This document shows positions 10,416 through 18,843 of a stretch of DNA of 64,000 nt, one piece after another (the first letter of the stretch is position 1; every line of letters starts with the position of its first letter). The notes under the pieces are model-generated. The model had not been told where the DNA came from and searched no databases. It was given only the letters and a program-made list of their open reading frames with translations. Source of the stretch: Curtobacterium sp. MCPF17_052 (GTDB lineage: Bacteria; Actinomycetota; Actinomycetes; Actinomycetales; Microbacteriaceae); NCBI RefSeq assembly GCF_003234085.1, contig NZ_QKSD01000004.1, positions 186,001-250,000 on the forward strand. Direction: 5' to 3'. The translations under genes were made by a program, and so were the position numbers.

Positions 10416-11944
10416 GGGGCGACCCCGGTCATCCGGTTGGCGGTCGCGACGGCACGCAGCGGCGCGGCGGCCTTGTTGACCGATTCGAGGTGTTCGCTCA
10501 TCGGGTCCGAGTCGGCGACGAGCCCGGCACCGGCCTGCACCCGTGCGACGCCGTCCTGGATGAGGGCGGTGCGGATCGCGATGGCGACGTCGGCGTCCCC
10601 GGCGAAGTCGAAGTACCCGACGACCCCCGCGTACGCCCCGCGCTTCGCGGGTTCGAGCTCGTCGATGATCTGCAGCGCGCGCGGCTTCGGCGCACCCGAG
10701 AGCGTGCCGGCCGGGAAGGTCGCCCGGAACACGTCGATGGCCGACATCCCCGGGCGGATCGCCCCCTCGACGCTGGAGACCAGGTGCATGATGTGGCTGA
10801 ACCGCTCGACCGTCATGAACTCGGTCACGGCGACGGTCCCCGGCTCGCACACCTTCTGCAGGTCGTTGCGGGCGAGGTCCACCAGCATCAGGTGCTCGGC
10901 GCGCTCCTTCGGGTCCTGCAGCAGCTCGTCGCCGAGGCGCACGTCCTCTTCCGTCGTGGCACCGCGCGGCCGTGAGCCGGCGATCGGGTGCGTCATCGCG
11001 CGACCGTCCTGCACCTTCACCAGGGCCTCGGGTGACGCTCCCACGATCCAGAACGGCCGGCCGTCGGTGCCTGCGAGCGACAGGAAGTACATGTACGGGC
11101 TGGGGTTCAACGTGCGGAGGACCCGGTAGACGTCGAGGGGGTCTGCCGTGACCTCGTGGTCGAACCGCTGCGAGATGACGACCTGGAAGACGTCGCCGTC
11201 GCGGATGAACTGTTTCGACCGCTCGATGGCGGCCGCGTACTCCTCCGGGGTGGACCGGGAGCGTGCGGTCGGTTCGGCGATGTCGAACGCCTCGGCGACG
11301 GTCGCGATGCTCGGCTGCACGAGGTCGGCCTGCATCCGGTCGAGCCGGGCCTGCGCGTCCGACCACAGGGTGTCGGCATCGTCCGTGCCGTCGTTGAGCG
11401 CCGTCGCGACCAGGAGCACCAGTCCGCTGCGGTGGTCGAGGGCGGCGAGTTCGGCGACGAAGGACAGCGCCTGTCCGGGCACGTCGAAGTCGGCGGGCGG
11501 CGCGTCGGGCAGGTGTTCGAGCTGACGGACCGCTTCCCACCCGATGAAACCGACGGTGCCGCCGACGAGGGGCGGCATGCCCGGCACGCGGGGCGTCGCC
11601 CAGCGCTCGTGCAGCCGCGCGAGGACCTCCAGCGGCTGCCCGTCGAGCGAGCCGACGGCCCGGTCGGCCGACATCCCGGTGTCGATCCAGGCGGCGTGGT
11701 CGCCCTCTTGCGTGAGGACGCCGAAGCTGCGGACACCGACGAACGACCAGCGCGACCAGAGGCCGCCCTGTCCGGCGGACTCCAGGAGGAACGACCCGGC
11801 GCGACCGTCGGCGAGCTTCCGGTAGACCCCGACCGGCGTCTCGCTGTCGGCGAAGAGCGCGCGGACGACGGGCACGACCCGGTGGCCGTCGCGGACGAGT
11901 CCGTCGAAGTCGTCGCGGAGCGTGGTGCGGGGCGAGTCGCTCAT
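10412..11944 (-). CDS. trpE: Anthranilate synthase component I
   Basis: TrpE converts chorismate to anthranilate using ammonia from the TrpG subunit. The 510-residue protein has the LLES element (SFLLESAG) of the tryptophan feedback site near the N-terminus and the chorismate-binding motifs PIAGSRPRG and [12 protein letters not shown] at 11944 is chosen because it overlaps the hisI stop as ATGA and puts MSDSPRTT at the N-terminus. trpG and trpD are not in the window and must be elsewhere. Control by feedback inhibition is expected from the LLES motif. Confidence 0.97.
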   Translation of the reverse strand: MSDSPRTTLRDDFDGLVRDGHRVVPVVRALFADSETPVGVYRKLADGRAGSFLLESAGQGGLWSRWSFVGVRSFGVLTQEGDHAAWIDTGMSADRAVGSLDGQPLEVLARLHERWATPRVPGMPPLVGGTVGFIGWEAVRQLEHLPDAPPADFDVPGQALSFVAELAALDHRSGLVLLVATALNDGTDDADTLWSDAQARLDRMQADLVQPSIATVAEAFDIAEPTARSRSTPEEYAAAIERSKQFIRDGDVFQVVISQRFDHEVTADPLDVYRVLRTLNPSPYMYFLSLAGTDGRPFWIVGASPEALVKVQDGRAMTHPIAGSRPRGATTEEDVRLGDELLQDPKERAEHLMLVDLARNDLQKVCEPGTVAVTEFMTVERFSHIMHLVSSVEGAIRPGMSAIDVFRATFPAGTLSGAPKPRALQIIDELEPAKRGAYAGVVGYFDFAGDADVAIAIRTALIQDGVARVQAGAGLVADSDPMSEHLESVNKAAAPLRAVATANRMTGVAP

Positions 11945-12342
11945 CGCGCCGTCCCGTTCGCAGCCCCGGTTTCGGGCGCCGAGGCGGTCACCGGCTCGAG
12001 CGGGTCGACGTCGAAGCACCGGTGGGCACCCGTGTGGCACGCGGCTCCGACCTGCTGCACCGTGACGAGGAGCGTGTCGTCGTCGCAGTCCAGGGCGGCG
12101 GCACGGACGTACTGGGCGTGGCCCGACGTGTCCCCCTTGCGCCAGTACTCGCTCCGGGACCGCGACCAGAAGGTCACCCGGCCCTCGGTCAGGGTGCGGC
12201 GGAGGGCTTCACGGTCCATGTAGCCGAGCATGAGGACGTCCTTCGACGATTCCTCCTGCACGATGGCGGGGAGCAGTCCGTCCGTACCGAAGCGCGCGCG
12301 GTCGAGGACCGCTTCGGTGCTGGTGCTGGTGCTGTCGGTCAT
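11941..12342 (-). CDS. hisI: Phosphoribosyl-AMP cyclohydrolase
   Basis: HisI hydrolyses phosphoribosyl-AMP in the third step of histidine synthesis. The monofunctional 133-residue protein has the family core [12 protein letters not shown] and the Zn ligand cysteines in ALDCDDD and GAACHTG. The N-terminus begins with a short Ser/Thr repeat. A TAGGCT hexamer ends nine bases before the ATG, so the transcript probably starts within a few bases of the start codon. The stop overlaps the trpE start, so histidine and tryptophan genes share a transcript here. Confidence 0.97.
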   Translation of the reverse strand: MTDSTSTSTEAVLDRARFGTDGLLPAIVQEESSKDVLMLGYMDREALRRTLTEGRVTFWSRSRSEYWRKGDTSGHAQYVRAAALDCDDDTLLVTVQQVGAACHTGAHRCFDVDPLEPVTASAPETGAANGTAR

Positions 12343-12351
12343 GAGGGCACC

Positions 12352-12357
12352 AGCCTA
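12352..12357 (-). promoter_or_regulatory. Candidate -10 (TAGGCT) of hisI-trpE operon
   Basis: TAGGCT lies nine bases upstream of the hisI ATG with no Shine-Dalgarno between. A start 6-7 bases downstream would leave a leader of about 2-3 bases. This would be the promoter of hisI-trpE and probably the following trp genes. Confidence 0.55.
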
Positions 12358-12429
12358 CGGCCCTGTCCGGCGCGCTGGCTGCGGACGGACGTGCCGGACG
12401 GGAGGCCCGACCCGGCCGCCGGGACCGCG

Positions 12430-13233
12430 TCAGCGGACGACGTGGCCGGTCTGGCGGAGCGCGTCCTTGACGTCGCCGACGGTCATCTCGCCGCGGTGGA
12501 ACACGCTCGCCGCGAGCACCGCGTCCGCACCGGCGTCGACGGCGGGGGCGAAGTGCTCGACGCGCCCCGCGCCTCCCGAGGCGATGACCGGCACCGTGGA
12601 GACCGGACGGACCGCGGCGACGAGCTCGAGGTCGAAGCCGTTCTTCGTGCCGTCGGCGTCGATGGAGTTGACGAGGAGCTCCCCTGCGCCGCGTTCGACG
12701 GCCTCGCGCGCCCAGGCGATCGCGTCGATGTCGGTCTCGGTGCGACCGCCGTGCGTGGTGACCACGAAACCCGACGGCATCCGGGCGGAACGCTTGACGT
12801 CGAGCGACAGGACGACCGCCTGGGCACCGAAACGATCGGCGATCTCGGACACGAGCTCCGGGCGGGCGATCGCGGCGCTGTTGACGCCGATCTTGTCCGC
12901 GCCGCACTGCTGCAGGCGGGAGACGTCGTCGACGGTGCGGACCCCACCGCCGACGGTGAGCGGGATGAAGACCTGCTCGGCGGTGCGGGTGACGGTGTCC
13001 CACATCGTGGCGCGGTTCTCGACCGTCGCACCGACGTCGAGGAACGTCAGCTCGTCGGCGCCCTGCTCGTAGTACCGCGCGGCGAGCTCGACGGGGTCCC
13101 CGGCGTCCTGCAGGTCGAGGAAGTTGACGCCCTTGACGACCCGACCACCGGAGACGTCGAGGCACGGGATGACACGGACCGAGACCCCGCCGAGTGCGGC
13201 GGCCGGTGCGGTCGCGTCGGGTGCGCCGGTCAC
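12430..13233 (-). CDS. hisF: Imidazole glycerol phosphate synthase cyclase subunit
   Basis: HisF forms imidazole glycerol phosphate and AICAR from PRFAR with ammonia from HisH. The 267-residue TIM barrel has both catalytic aspartates in recognisable motifs, VIPCLDV near residue 25 and [11 protein letters not shown]. The two phosphate-binding glycine motifs TVGGGVR and ASGGAG are present. The GTG start overlaps the hisG stop (GTGA). hisH, hisA and hisB are not in the window. Confidence 0.98.
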   Translation of the reverse strand: MTGAPDATAPAAALGGVSVRVIPCLDVSGGRVVKGVNFLDLQDAGDPVELAARYYEQGADELTFLDVGATVENRATMWDTVTRTAEQVFIPLTVGGGVRTVDDVSRLQQCGADKIGVNSAAIARPELVSEIADRFGAQAVVLSLDVKRSARMPSGFVVTTHGGRTETDIDAIAWAREAVERGAGELLVNSIDADGTKNGFDLELVAAVRPVSTVPVIASGGAGRVEHFAPAVDAGADAVLAASVFHRGEMTVGDVKDALRQTGHVVR

Positions 13234-14069
13234 AGGCGTGCGGCGTGGATCGGGCTGACGAGGATCGCCCGGGCGCCGAGGTCGTACAGCGCGTCCATGA
13301 TGAGGTTGGCGTCGTCGCGCGGGATCATCACGCGGACGGCGGACCAGGCGCGGTCGTGCAACGGCGAGACCGTCGGCGACTCGATGCCCGAGGCGATCGC
13401 GGTCGCCTGCTCGAGCAGGTCGGACGGGATGTCGTAGTCGAGCATGACGTAGCCGCGGGCCACCAGGACGCCCTGCAGCCGGCGTCGGAGCACGTCGATT
13501 CCGGAGATGGTCTCGTCGGTGGTGATGAGCACCGCGGTGGACTCGAGGATGACCGGGCCGAAGATCTCGAGTCCGGCGGCGCGCAGTGTGCTGCCGGTCG
13601 AGACGACGTCCGCCACGGCGTCGGCGACCCCGAGCCGGACGGCGCTCTCGACAGCGCCGTCGAGCTTCACGAGGGTCGCGGTGACGCCGTGCTGGGCGAG
13701 GAACTCGCCGACGAGGCCGGGGTAGCTCGTGGCGACGCGGACACCCTCGAGGTCCTGCAGCACGCTGTACCGGCCCGGGGCGCCGGCGAAGCGGAAGGTG
13801 GAGTCCGCGAACCCGAGCGCGTCGACCTCGTGCGCGGTCGACCCCGAGTCGAGCAGCAGGTCGCGGCCGGTGATCCCGACGTCGAGTGCGCCCGAGCCGA
13901 CGTAGGTGGCGATGTCGCGCGGACGGAGGAAGAAGAACTCCACCCCGTTGCGCTCGTCGATGAGGTGCAGCGCCTTCGGGTCACGGCGGCCGGCGTACCC
14001 GGCCTCCCGCAGCATCTCGGAGGCGGTCTCGGACAGTGAGCCCTTGTTGGGCACGGCGATGCGGAGCAT
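13230..14069 (-). CDS. hisG: ATP phosphoribosyltransferase (long form)
   Basis: HisG joins ATP and PRPP in the first step of histidine synthesis. At 279 residues it is the long form with a C-terminal regulatory ACT-like domain, so histidine feedback inhibition is expected from the family. It begins [11 protein letters not shown], the usual N-terminus, and has the motif ITGRDLL. AGGAAG precedes the ATG by 8 bases. The start lies 63 bases after hisE. Confidence 0.97.
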   Translation of the reverse strand: MLRIAVPNKGSLSETASEMLREAGYAGRRDPKALHLIDERNGVEFFFLRPRDIATYVGSGALDVGITGRDLLLDSGSTAHEVDALGFADSTFRFAGAPGRYSVLQDLEGVRVATSYPGLVGEFLAQHGVTATLVKLDGAVESAVRLGVADAVADVVSTGSTLRAAGLEIFGPVILESTAVLITTDETISGIDVLRRRLQGVLVARGYVMLDYDIPSDLLEQATAIASGIESPTVSPLHDRAWSAVRVMIPRDDANLIMDALYDLGARAILVSPIHAARL

Positions 14070-14132
14070 CAGGTCTGCTTCCTGGAGGAGGGGGTCGGTG
14101 ACGGTTCTGCGGTGCGCGGGGTGACGCGCTCC

Positions 14133-14396
14133 CTACAGATGTCGCCAGACGTCCGCCGGGGTCAGGCCCTTCGCGATCATGAGGACCTGCAGGTGGTACA
14201 CGAGCTGCGAGATCTCTTCCGAGGTGCGCTCGTCGCCCTCGTACTCGGCCGCCATCCAGACCTCGGCGGCTTCCTCCACGATCTTCTTGCCGATCTGGTG
14301 CACGCCGGCATCCAGTTCGGCGACGGTACCGGAGCCGTCCGGGCGCGTGCGCGCCTTCTCGGTCAGCTCCGCGAACAGGTCGTCGAACGTCTTCAC
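14133..14396 (-). CDS. hisE: Phosphoribosyl-ATP pyrophosphatase
   Basis: HisE removes pyrophosphate from phosphoribosyl-ATP in the second histidine step. The 87-residue protein is monofunctional and has the MazG-like motif [13 protein letters not shown] with the metal-binding acidic residues. It starts with GTG; there is no Shine-Dalgarno, but TAGCCT lies six bases upstream, suggesting a leaderless mRNA whose -10 overlaps the rpe stop codon. hisG follows. Confidence 0.97.
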   Translation of the reverse strand: MKTFDDLFAELTEKARTRPDGSGTVAELDAGVHQIGKKIVEEAAEVWMAAEYEGDERTSEEISQLVYHLQVLMIAKGLTPADVWRHL

Positions 14397-14402
14397 GTTC
14401 CC

Positions 14403-14408
14403 AGGCTA
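14403..14408 (-). promoter_or_regulatory. Candidate -10 (TAGCCT) for leaderless hisE
   Basis: TAGCCT is exactly six bases upstream of the hisE GTG. Its first three bases are the TAG stop codon of rpe. No ribosome-binding site is present between. Confidence 0.55.
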
Positions 14409-15071
14409 CCGGTCTGCGAGCGCACGCTGTGCCGCCGACCGGAGATCGGTGATGCGGACTGCCGGCTCGCCGCCGTAGACCGCGGAGCCGGCGACGAGGG
14501 TGTCCGCGCCGCTCCGGACCGCCTCCGGCACGGTGTCGACCGCGATGCCACCGTCGACCTCGAGCCACACGTCGAGCCCCGACGCGTCGACCGCGGCGCG
14601 TGCGTCGGCGAGCTTCGGCATCACCGAGGTCATGAACGCCTGGCCACCGAACCCGGGCTCGACGGTCATCAGCAGGATCATGTCGTAGGCGTCGAGGTGG
14701 TGCAACACCCGGGTGATCGGGGTGCCGGGCTTCACGGCGACCGCGGCGCGGGCCCCGTTCGACCTGATGGCGGCAGCGGTGGCGACGGGGTCGGTCGCAG
14801 CCTCGAAGTGGAATGTGACGCTGGACGCGCCGGTCTCGGCGTACTTCGGCGCCTCGGTGTCGGCGTCGGTGATCATGAGGTGCACGTCGAGGGGCACGGG
14901 CGAGACCTGCTGCAGGCGCTGGACGATCGGCAGACCGAGGGTCAGGTTCGGGACGAAGTGGTTGTCCATCACGTCGACGTGCACCATGTCGGCGGTCTCG
15001 ATGCGCTGCAGCTCGCGCTCGAGGTTCGCGAAGTCGGCGGACAGGATGCTCGGCGAGATGCGGATCGTCAC
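14406..15071 (-). CDS. rpe: Ribulose-phosphate 3-epimerase
   Basis: Rpe interconverts ribulose 5-phosphate and xylulose 5-phosphate in the pentose phosphate pathway. The 221-residue TIM barrel shows MVHVDVMDNHFVPN, DVHLMI and VEPGFGGQAF, the metal-binding and phosphate-binding motifs of the family. The GTG start is preceded by TAGGCT at six bases and lacks a Shine-Dalgarno, so it looks leaderless. rsmB lies 50 bases upstream. Confidence 0.98.
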   Translation of the reverse strand: MTIRISPSILSADFANLERELQRIETADMVHVDVMDNHFVPNLTLGLPIVQRLQQVSPVPLDVHLMITDADTEAPKYAETGASSVTFHFEAATDPVATAAAIRSNGARAAVAVKPGTPITRVLHHLDAYDMILLMTVEPGFGGQAFMTSVMPKLADARAAVDASGLDVWLEVDGGIAVDTVPEAVRSGADTLVAGSAVYGGEPAVRITDLRSAAQRALADR

Positions 15072-15077
15072 CCGTCG

Positions 15078-15083
15078 AGCCTA
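15078..15083 (-). promoter_or_regulatory. Candidate -10 (TAGGCT) for leaderless rpe
   Basis: TAGGCT with a six-base spacer to the rpe GTG. No clear -35 was recognised in the G/C-rich upstream sequence. Confidence 0.6.
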
Positions 15084-15121
15084 CCGGCCCGGACCCGGCC
15101 GGCCCTCGAGCCGACAGCCCG

Positions 15122-16723
15122 TCAGGCGGTTCGGCGGAACAGTGCGATGAACATCGCGTCGGTCCCGATCCGGTGCGGCCAGAGCTGCACGGTCCGGCCG
15201 TCCGCGACCTGCGGGTCACGCGCGGCGACCGAGCGGACCACCGATGCGGTGTCGAGCTGCTCGAGCAGGTCCCCGTGCCGACGCATCAGGGCGTCGACCT
15301 GGCCGCGGGTCTCGGCCAGGTGCGGCGAGCACGTCACGTACGCCAGGGTGCCGCCCGGTGCGAGCACGCGGACCGCGGCCTCGAGCAGTTCCTCCTGCAG
15401 GACGGCCAGTTCGGCGACGTCCTCCGGCTGCTTGCGCCAGCGGGCCTCCGGACGGCGACGCAGCGCGCCGAGGCCGGTGCACGGGGCGTCGAGCAGGACG
15501 CGGTCGTACGTGACACCGGAGCCGTCGTGCCCGTAGCGGCGACCGTCACCCTCGACCACGGTGACGGTGTCACGGAAGTCGCGGAGGGCATCCCGAACGA
15601 GTCCCACCCGGGCCGGGACGAGTTCGTTGGCGACGAGGGTCGCGCCGGCCTGTGCGGCCTCGGCGGCCAGGAGCGCGGCCTTGCCTCCGGGGCCCGCGCA
15701 GAGGTCGAGCCAGCGTTCGCCGGCCCGCACCTCGGACGATCGGGACAGCGCGAGGGCCGCGAGTTGCGAGCCCTCGTCCTGGACGCGGAGCCGGCCGGCG
15801 GCGACGCCGGGGACGCGCGCCGGGTCACCGGTGACGCCGCGGATCCCGACGGGCGAGACCGGCAGGTCGGGAGCGGCCGGGGCGGGCTCGGGCGCCGCGT
15901 CGGCCTGGTCGGCCTCGGCCACCTCGGCGGCGTCGGCGTCGGCGCCCGGACCGACGGGAGGCACATCCCCCGTCTCGTCGTCGTCCGCCGCCACGCGGGC
16001 GGTCGCCTGCTCGACGTCCTCCGCCGACGCGACACCGGGCAACGCCGCGAGCTGGACCCGCGGTGCCTCGTTGTCGGCGGCGAGGAGCGCGACGAGTTCG
16101 TCACGAGACCGTTCCGCTGCCAGGGCGTCCCGGAGTGCCGACACGACCCACACCGGGTGCGACCAGCGCGTCGCGAGGAGTGCGTCCCCGCCGAGGCCCG
16201 CCGTCACCAGGGCGTCCCACTCCTCCGGGGTCTTGCCGGCGACCTTCCGCATCACGGCGTTGACGAAGCCGGTGGCGCGGGCGACGCCGACCTCGCGGGC
16301 GAGCTCGACCGTCGCGGAGACCGCCGCGTGGGTCGGGGTCCGCATGCCGAGCAGCTGGTGCACGCCGAGGCGCATGACGTCGAGCACGTCGGCTTCGATG
16401 AGGTCCGCCCGACGTCCGGACGCCACCGCGACCACCACGTCGTAGCGGCCGATCATGCGGATCGTGCCGTAGGTGAGTTCGGTGGCGAAACCGGCGTCCC
16501 GAGCGCTGAGCCCGGCTCGTCGGATGCGCGTCGGCAGGAGGAGGTTCGCGTACGCGTCGTCGACCTGGACGGCACGGAGGACGTCGAAGGCGACCCGACG
16601 GGCGCTCACCTGCCGGGGCTCGCGGGGTCGGCCGCCGGGGCGCCCGCCGGTCCGCCCGACACCGCTGCCCCCGCTGCGGCCGCCACGCTGCGATCCGCGT
16701 GACCGTGCCTGTTCCGCGCTCAT
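15122..16723 (-). CDS. rsmB: 16S rRNA m5C967 methyltransferase RsmB
   Basis: RsmB (Fmu/Sun) methylates a cytosine of 16S rRNA with S-adenosylmethionine. The 533-residue protein has an Arg/Gly-rich N-terminal stretch (first ~35 residues), a NusB-like RNA-binding domain, and a C-terminal Rossmann domain with LDLCAGPGGKAALLA and the two cysteines typical of m5C enzymes in DAPCTG and VTCSPH. A ~60-residue Asp/Ala/Pro-rich insert lies between the domains. The ATG at 16723 forms an ATGA overlap with the fmt stop, which fixes the start. Confidence 0.97.
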   Translation of the reverse strand: MSAEQARSRGSQRGGRSGGSGVGRTGGRPGGRPREPRQVSARRVAFDVLRAVQVDDAYANLLLPTRIRRAGLSARDAGFATELTYGTIRMIGRYDVVVAVASGRRADLIEADVLDVMRLGVHQLLGMRTPTHAAVSATVELAREVGVARATGFVNAVMRKVAGKTPEEWDALVTAGLGGDALLATRWSHPVWVVSALRDALAAERSRDELVALLAADNEAPRVQLAALPGVASAEDVEQATARVAADDDETGDVPPVGPGADADAAEVAEADQADAAPEPAPAAPDLPVSPVGIRGVTGDPARVPGVAAGRLRVQDEGSQLAALALSRSSEVRAGERWLDLCAGPGGKAALLAAEAAQAGATLVANELVPARVGLVRDALRDFRDTVTVVEGDGRRYGHDGSGVTYDRVLLDAPCTGLGALRRRPEARWRKQPEDVAELAVLQEELLEAAVRVLAPGGTLAYVTCSPHLAETRGQVDALMRRHGDLLEQLDTASVVRSVAARDPQVADGRTVQLWPHRIGTDAMFIALFRRTA

Positions 16724-17673
16724 GCGAGCACCTTCCCGTCGAGCGGTCCGAGCCCTCGGGCCCAGGCCGCAGCGTCCATCGCCTTCTTGCCGGCCGGCTG
16801 CACCTCGGTCAGCACGAGCGGTTCGTCCGCCGTCCCGACCAGCAGGGCACCGTCCACGAGCCGGAGCGCACCCGGCGCGAGGTGCGGGGCGGCGTCCTCC
16901 GGGCCTCCCGGCCGGCCGTCGGGTGCACCGTACCGGCGGGCCCGCAGCAGCTTCACCCGGGTCTCGCCGAGGTGTGCGAACGCACCGGGCTCCGGGGTGA
17001 CGCCGCGGAGCCTGGCGTGCACCGCGGCGGCCGGGCCGGCGAAGTCGGTCCGGCCGTCGTCGAGCGTGAGCTTCGGGGCCGACGACGGAGCGCCGACCTG
17101 CTCGGTGGCGACGGCGGTGCCGGCGGCGATGGCGTCGACGACCCGCACGACGACGTCGGCACCGGTCACCGCCATCGCGCCGAGGACCTCGCCGGAGGTT
17201 GCCTCCGGGTCGATCGTGAACGGCTCGGCCGCGAAGACCGGGCCCGCGTCCAGGGCCTCGACCAGCTGGAACACCGTCGCGGCCGTGGTCGTCGCACCGG
17301 CCATCACGGCACGCTGCACGGGTGCGGCACCCCGGTACGCCGGCAGGTCGGAGAAGTGCAGGTTGACCCAGCCGAGCCGCGGGGCGTCGAGGGCCGGGCG
17401 GCGGAGCAGCGCCCCGTACGCGACGATCACACCGAGGTCGACGTCGAGCGCCGCGATCCGGGCCGTCACCTCGTCGTCCACGCGGGAGGCCTCGATCACC
17501 GGCAGTCCGAGCTCCGCCGCGGCCTGCGCGACCGGCGTGGGCGTCAGCACGCGCTTCCGGCCCTGCGGGGTCGGCGGGCGGGTCAGCACCGCCGCGATCT
17601 CGTGGTCGGACGCCGCCAGAGCACGGAGGGTGGGGACCGCGGCAGCGGGACTGCCGGCGACGACGAGACGCAT
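16720..17673 (-). CDS. fmt: Methionyl-tRNA formyltransferase
   Basis: Fmt formylates initiator Met-tRNA. The 317-residue protein starts MRLVVAGSPAAAVPTL, has the formyl-THF site GWVNLHFSDLPAYRGAAP (the usual SLLP element reads SDLP) and the catalytic Asp in LDAGPVF. The C-terminal anticodon-side domain follows from about residue 210. The ATG at 17673 is chosen from family length; only a weak GGAG lies upstream. It overlaps rsmB and faces away from the plus-strand gene at 17790. Confidence 0.97.
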   Translation of the reverse strand: MRLVVAGSPAAAVPTLRALAASDHEIAAVLTRPPTPQGRKRVLTPTPVAQAAAELGLPVIEASRVDDEVTARIAALDVDLGVIVAYGALLRRPALDAPRLGWVNLHFSDLPAYRGAAPVQRAVMAGATTTAATVFQLVEALDAGPVFAAEPFTIDPEATSGEVLGAMAVTGADVVVRVVDAIAAGTAVATEQVGAPSSAPKLTLDDGRTDFAGPAAAVHARLRGVTPEPGAFAHLGETRVKLLRARRYGAPDGRPGGPEDAAPHLAPGALRLVDGALLVGTADEPLVLTEVQPAGKKAMDAAAWARGLGPLDGKVLA

Positions 17674-17756
17674 CGGACCAGTCTCCCACGAGCCGCGGCC
17701 GCGTCCGGGCGGCCGCCCTCCGCGCGGGCCTGGGGACGCGCTGAGGCACGCCTGCC

Positions 17757-17762
17757 TACGGT
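17757..17762 (+). promoter_or_regulatory. Candidate -10 (TACGGT) for the 17790 gene
   Basis: TACGGT on the plus strand 27 bases before the ATG would give a ~20-base leader containing the AAGGAG ribosome-binding site. Confidence 0.45.
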
Positions 17763-17789
17763 CGCTGGCATCTCGACCGAAGGAGCACC

Positions 17790-18119
17790 ATGACCACCGA
17801 CGCACTGCCGCTGCCGGACTTCGACCACCTGCCGCTCGGCAACCTCGCCGAGCACGTCCGCCCCCTCGACCGCGACCAGCTGCAGACCCTGCTCGAGCAT
17901 GAGCGGGCCCACGGGAACCGGCTGCCGGTCGTGGAGGTGCTGACCTCCCGGATCGCCGCACTCGAGGCCGGGGCCGAACCGACCGGCTCGGTGCCCGAGC
18001 ACCTCCCCGAGGTCCAGCAGGGCACCGGCGGCTCCCCGGCCGTCACCCCGGCCACGTCGGGTCCGGTCATCAACCCGCCGTCACACGGGGACCCGACCAA
18101 CCCGGCCCAGCCACGCTGA
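17790..18119 (+). CDS. Conserved hypothetical protein (109 aa)
   Basis: A soluble 109-residue protein. The first ~70 residues (LPLPDFDHLPLGNLAEHVRP onward) look like a small helical domain with EHERAHGNRLPVVEVLTSRI, followed by a Pro/Thr/Gly-rich tail. I recall similar actinobacterial proteins of unknown function with LPDYDHLPL-like starts. AAGGAG precedes the ATG by 5 bases. It is divergent from fmt and not in an obvious operon. No function can be assigned. Confidence 0.85.
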   Translation: MTTDALPLPDFDHLPLGNLAEHVRPLDRDQLQTLLEHERAHGNRLPVVEVLTSRIAALEAGAEPTGSVPEHLPEVQQGTGGSPAVTPATSGPVINPPSHGDPTNPAQPR

Positions 18120-18194
18120 TCCGTGGACCCGGCTCGCCGGCCTCGTGCCGGACGAGCGGTGCCCTCGCCTCCGGACAGCGCGGAGACGGACGGG

Positions 18195-18200
18195 TACCTT
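18195..18200 (+). promoter_or_regulatory. Candidate -10 (TACCTT) for the DUF4383 gene
   Basis: TACCTT lies 28 bases before the ATG at 18229 and would give a ~20-base leader that includes AAAGGA. Confidence 0.45.
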
Positions 18201-18228
18201 CACAGGCGATTCCCTGAAAGGAACGAAC

Positions 18229-18705
18229 ATGTCAGACCGACTCTCCACCCCCGCCCCCACCAGCTTCGCCGAGACGCCAGTCCAGAAGGGCGCGCTCGTC
18301 GTCGGCATCGTCTTCCTGCTCGTCGGCCTCGCGGGCTTCATCCCCGGGCTCACCACCGGTGACCTCGGTGGCGCCGGCAACGACTCGATGGGCATGCTGC
18401 TCGGCATCTTCCAGGTGTCGGTCCTGCACAACATCGTCCACCTGCTCTTCGGCATCGTCGGCGTCCTCGCGGCCCGACGCGCCAGTGGTTCACGGCTCTA
18501 CCTGGTCATCGGCGGCGTCGTCTACTTCGTGCTGTGGATCTACGGCCTGTTCACCGCGAACAGCGACAGCGCCGCGAACTTCGTGCCGCTGAACTCGGCG
18601 GACAACTGGCTGCACCTGGTCCTCGCGATCGGCATGGTCGCCCTCGGTGTCGTGCTCTCGCGCGGCCGCCGTGCACCGGTCGGCGCGGAGCGGACCGCGC
18701 GCTGA
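18229..18705 (+). CDS. DUF4383 family membrane protein
   Basis: A 158-residue protein with four hydrophobic segments, beginning after a ~25-residue soluble N-terminus. The HNIVHLLFGIVGV stretch in the second segment and the DNWLHLVLAIGM stretch in the fourth are the paired His-containing helices typical of the DUF4383 family. The function of the family is unknown. The ATG at 18229 is preferred to an in-frame start 28 codons upstream because AAAGGA precedes it. Confidence 0.88.
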   Translation: MSDRLSTPAPTSFAETPVQKGALVVGIVFLLVGLAGFIPGLTTGDLGGAGNDSMGMLLGIFQVSVLHNIVHLLFGIVGVLAARRASGSRLYLVIGGVVYFVLWIYGLFTANSDSAANFVPLNSADNWLHLVLAIGMVALGVVLSRGRRAPVGAERTAR

Positions 18706-18713
18706 CCCGGATC

Positions 18714-18765
18714 GGTGACCTCGGCCGGTGACGCCGGCGAGTGACGCCGGCCGGTGACCTCGGTC
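18714..18765. repeat. Four 13-bp tandem repeats after the DUF4383 gene
   Basis: Four head-to-tail 13-bp copies of ggtgacctcggcc and close variants (18714-18726, 18727-18739, 18740-18752, 18753-18765), each with one to four changes. The array is intergenic and ends just before a strong terminator hairpin. Confidence 0.85.
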
Positions 18766-18771
18766 GATGCG

Positions 18772-18815
18772 ATGACGGGAGGCCTGTGGCGGGATCGCCA
18801 CGGGCCTCCCGTCAT
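18772..18815. terminator. Bidirectional terminator hairpin, GGAGGCC family
   Basis: A 20-bp stem (one G-U position) around a GGAT loop between the convergent DUF4383 gene and priA. Its core gggaggcctgtggcg pairs with cgccacgggcctccc. The same core occurs after proS and after ispG. Confidence 0.85.
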
Positions 18816-18843
18816 GTCGGGGCTCGGCTCTGCAGCGACCGGG

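Noticed and set aside
15078..15083. Reading TAGG in TAGGCT as a weak Shine-Dalgarno
   Set aside because: Other members of the set (TACGAT, TACGCT, TACGGT, TAGTCT, TAGCCT) lack AGG but keep TA-N3-T and the spacing, so a -10 explains all of them better.
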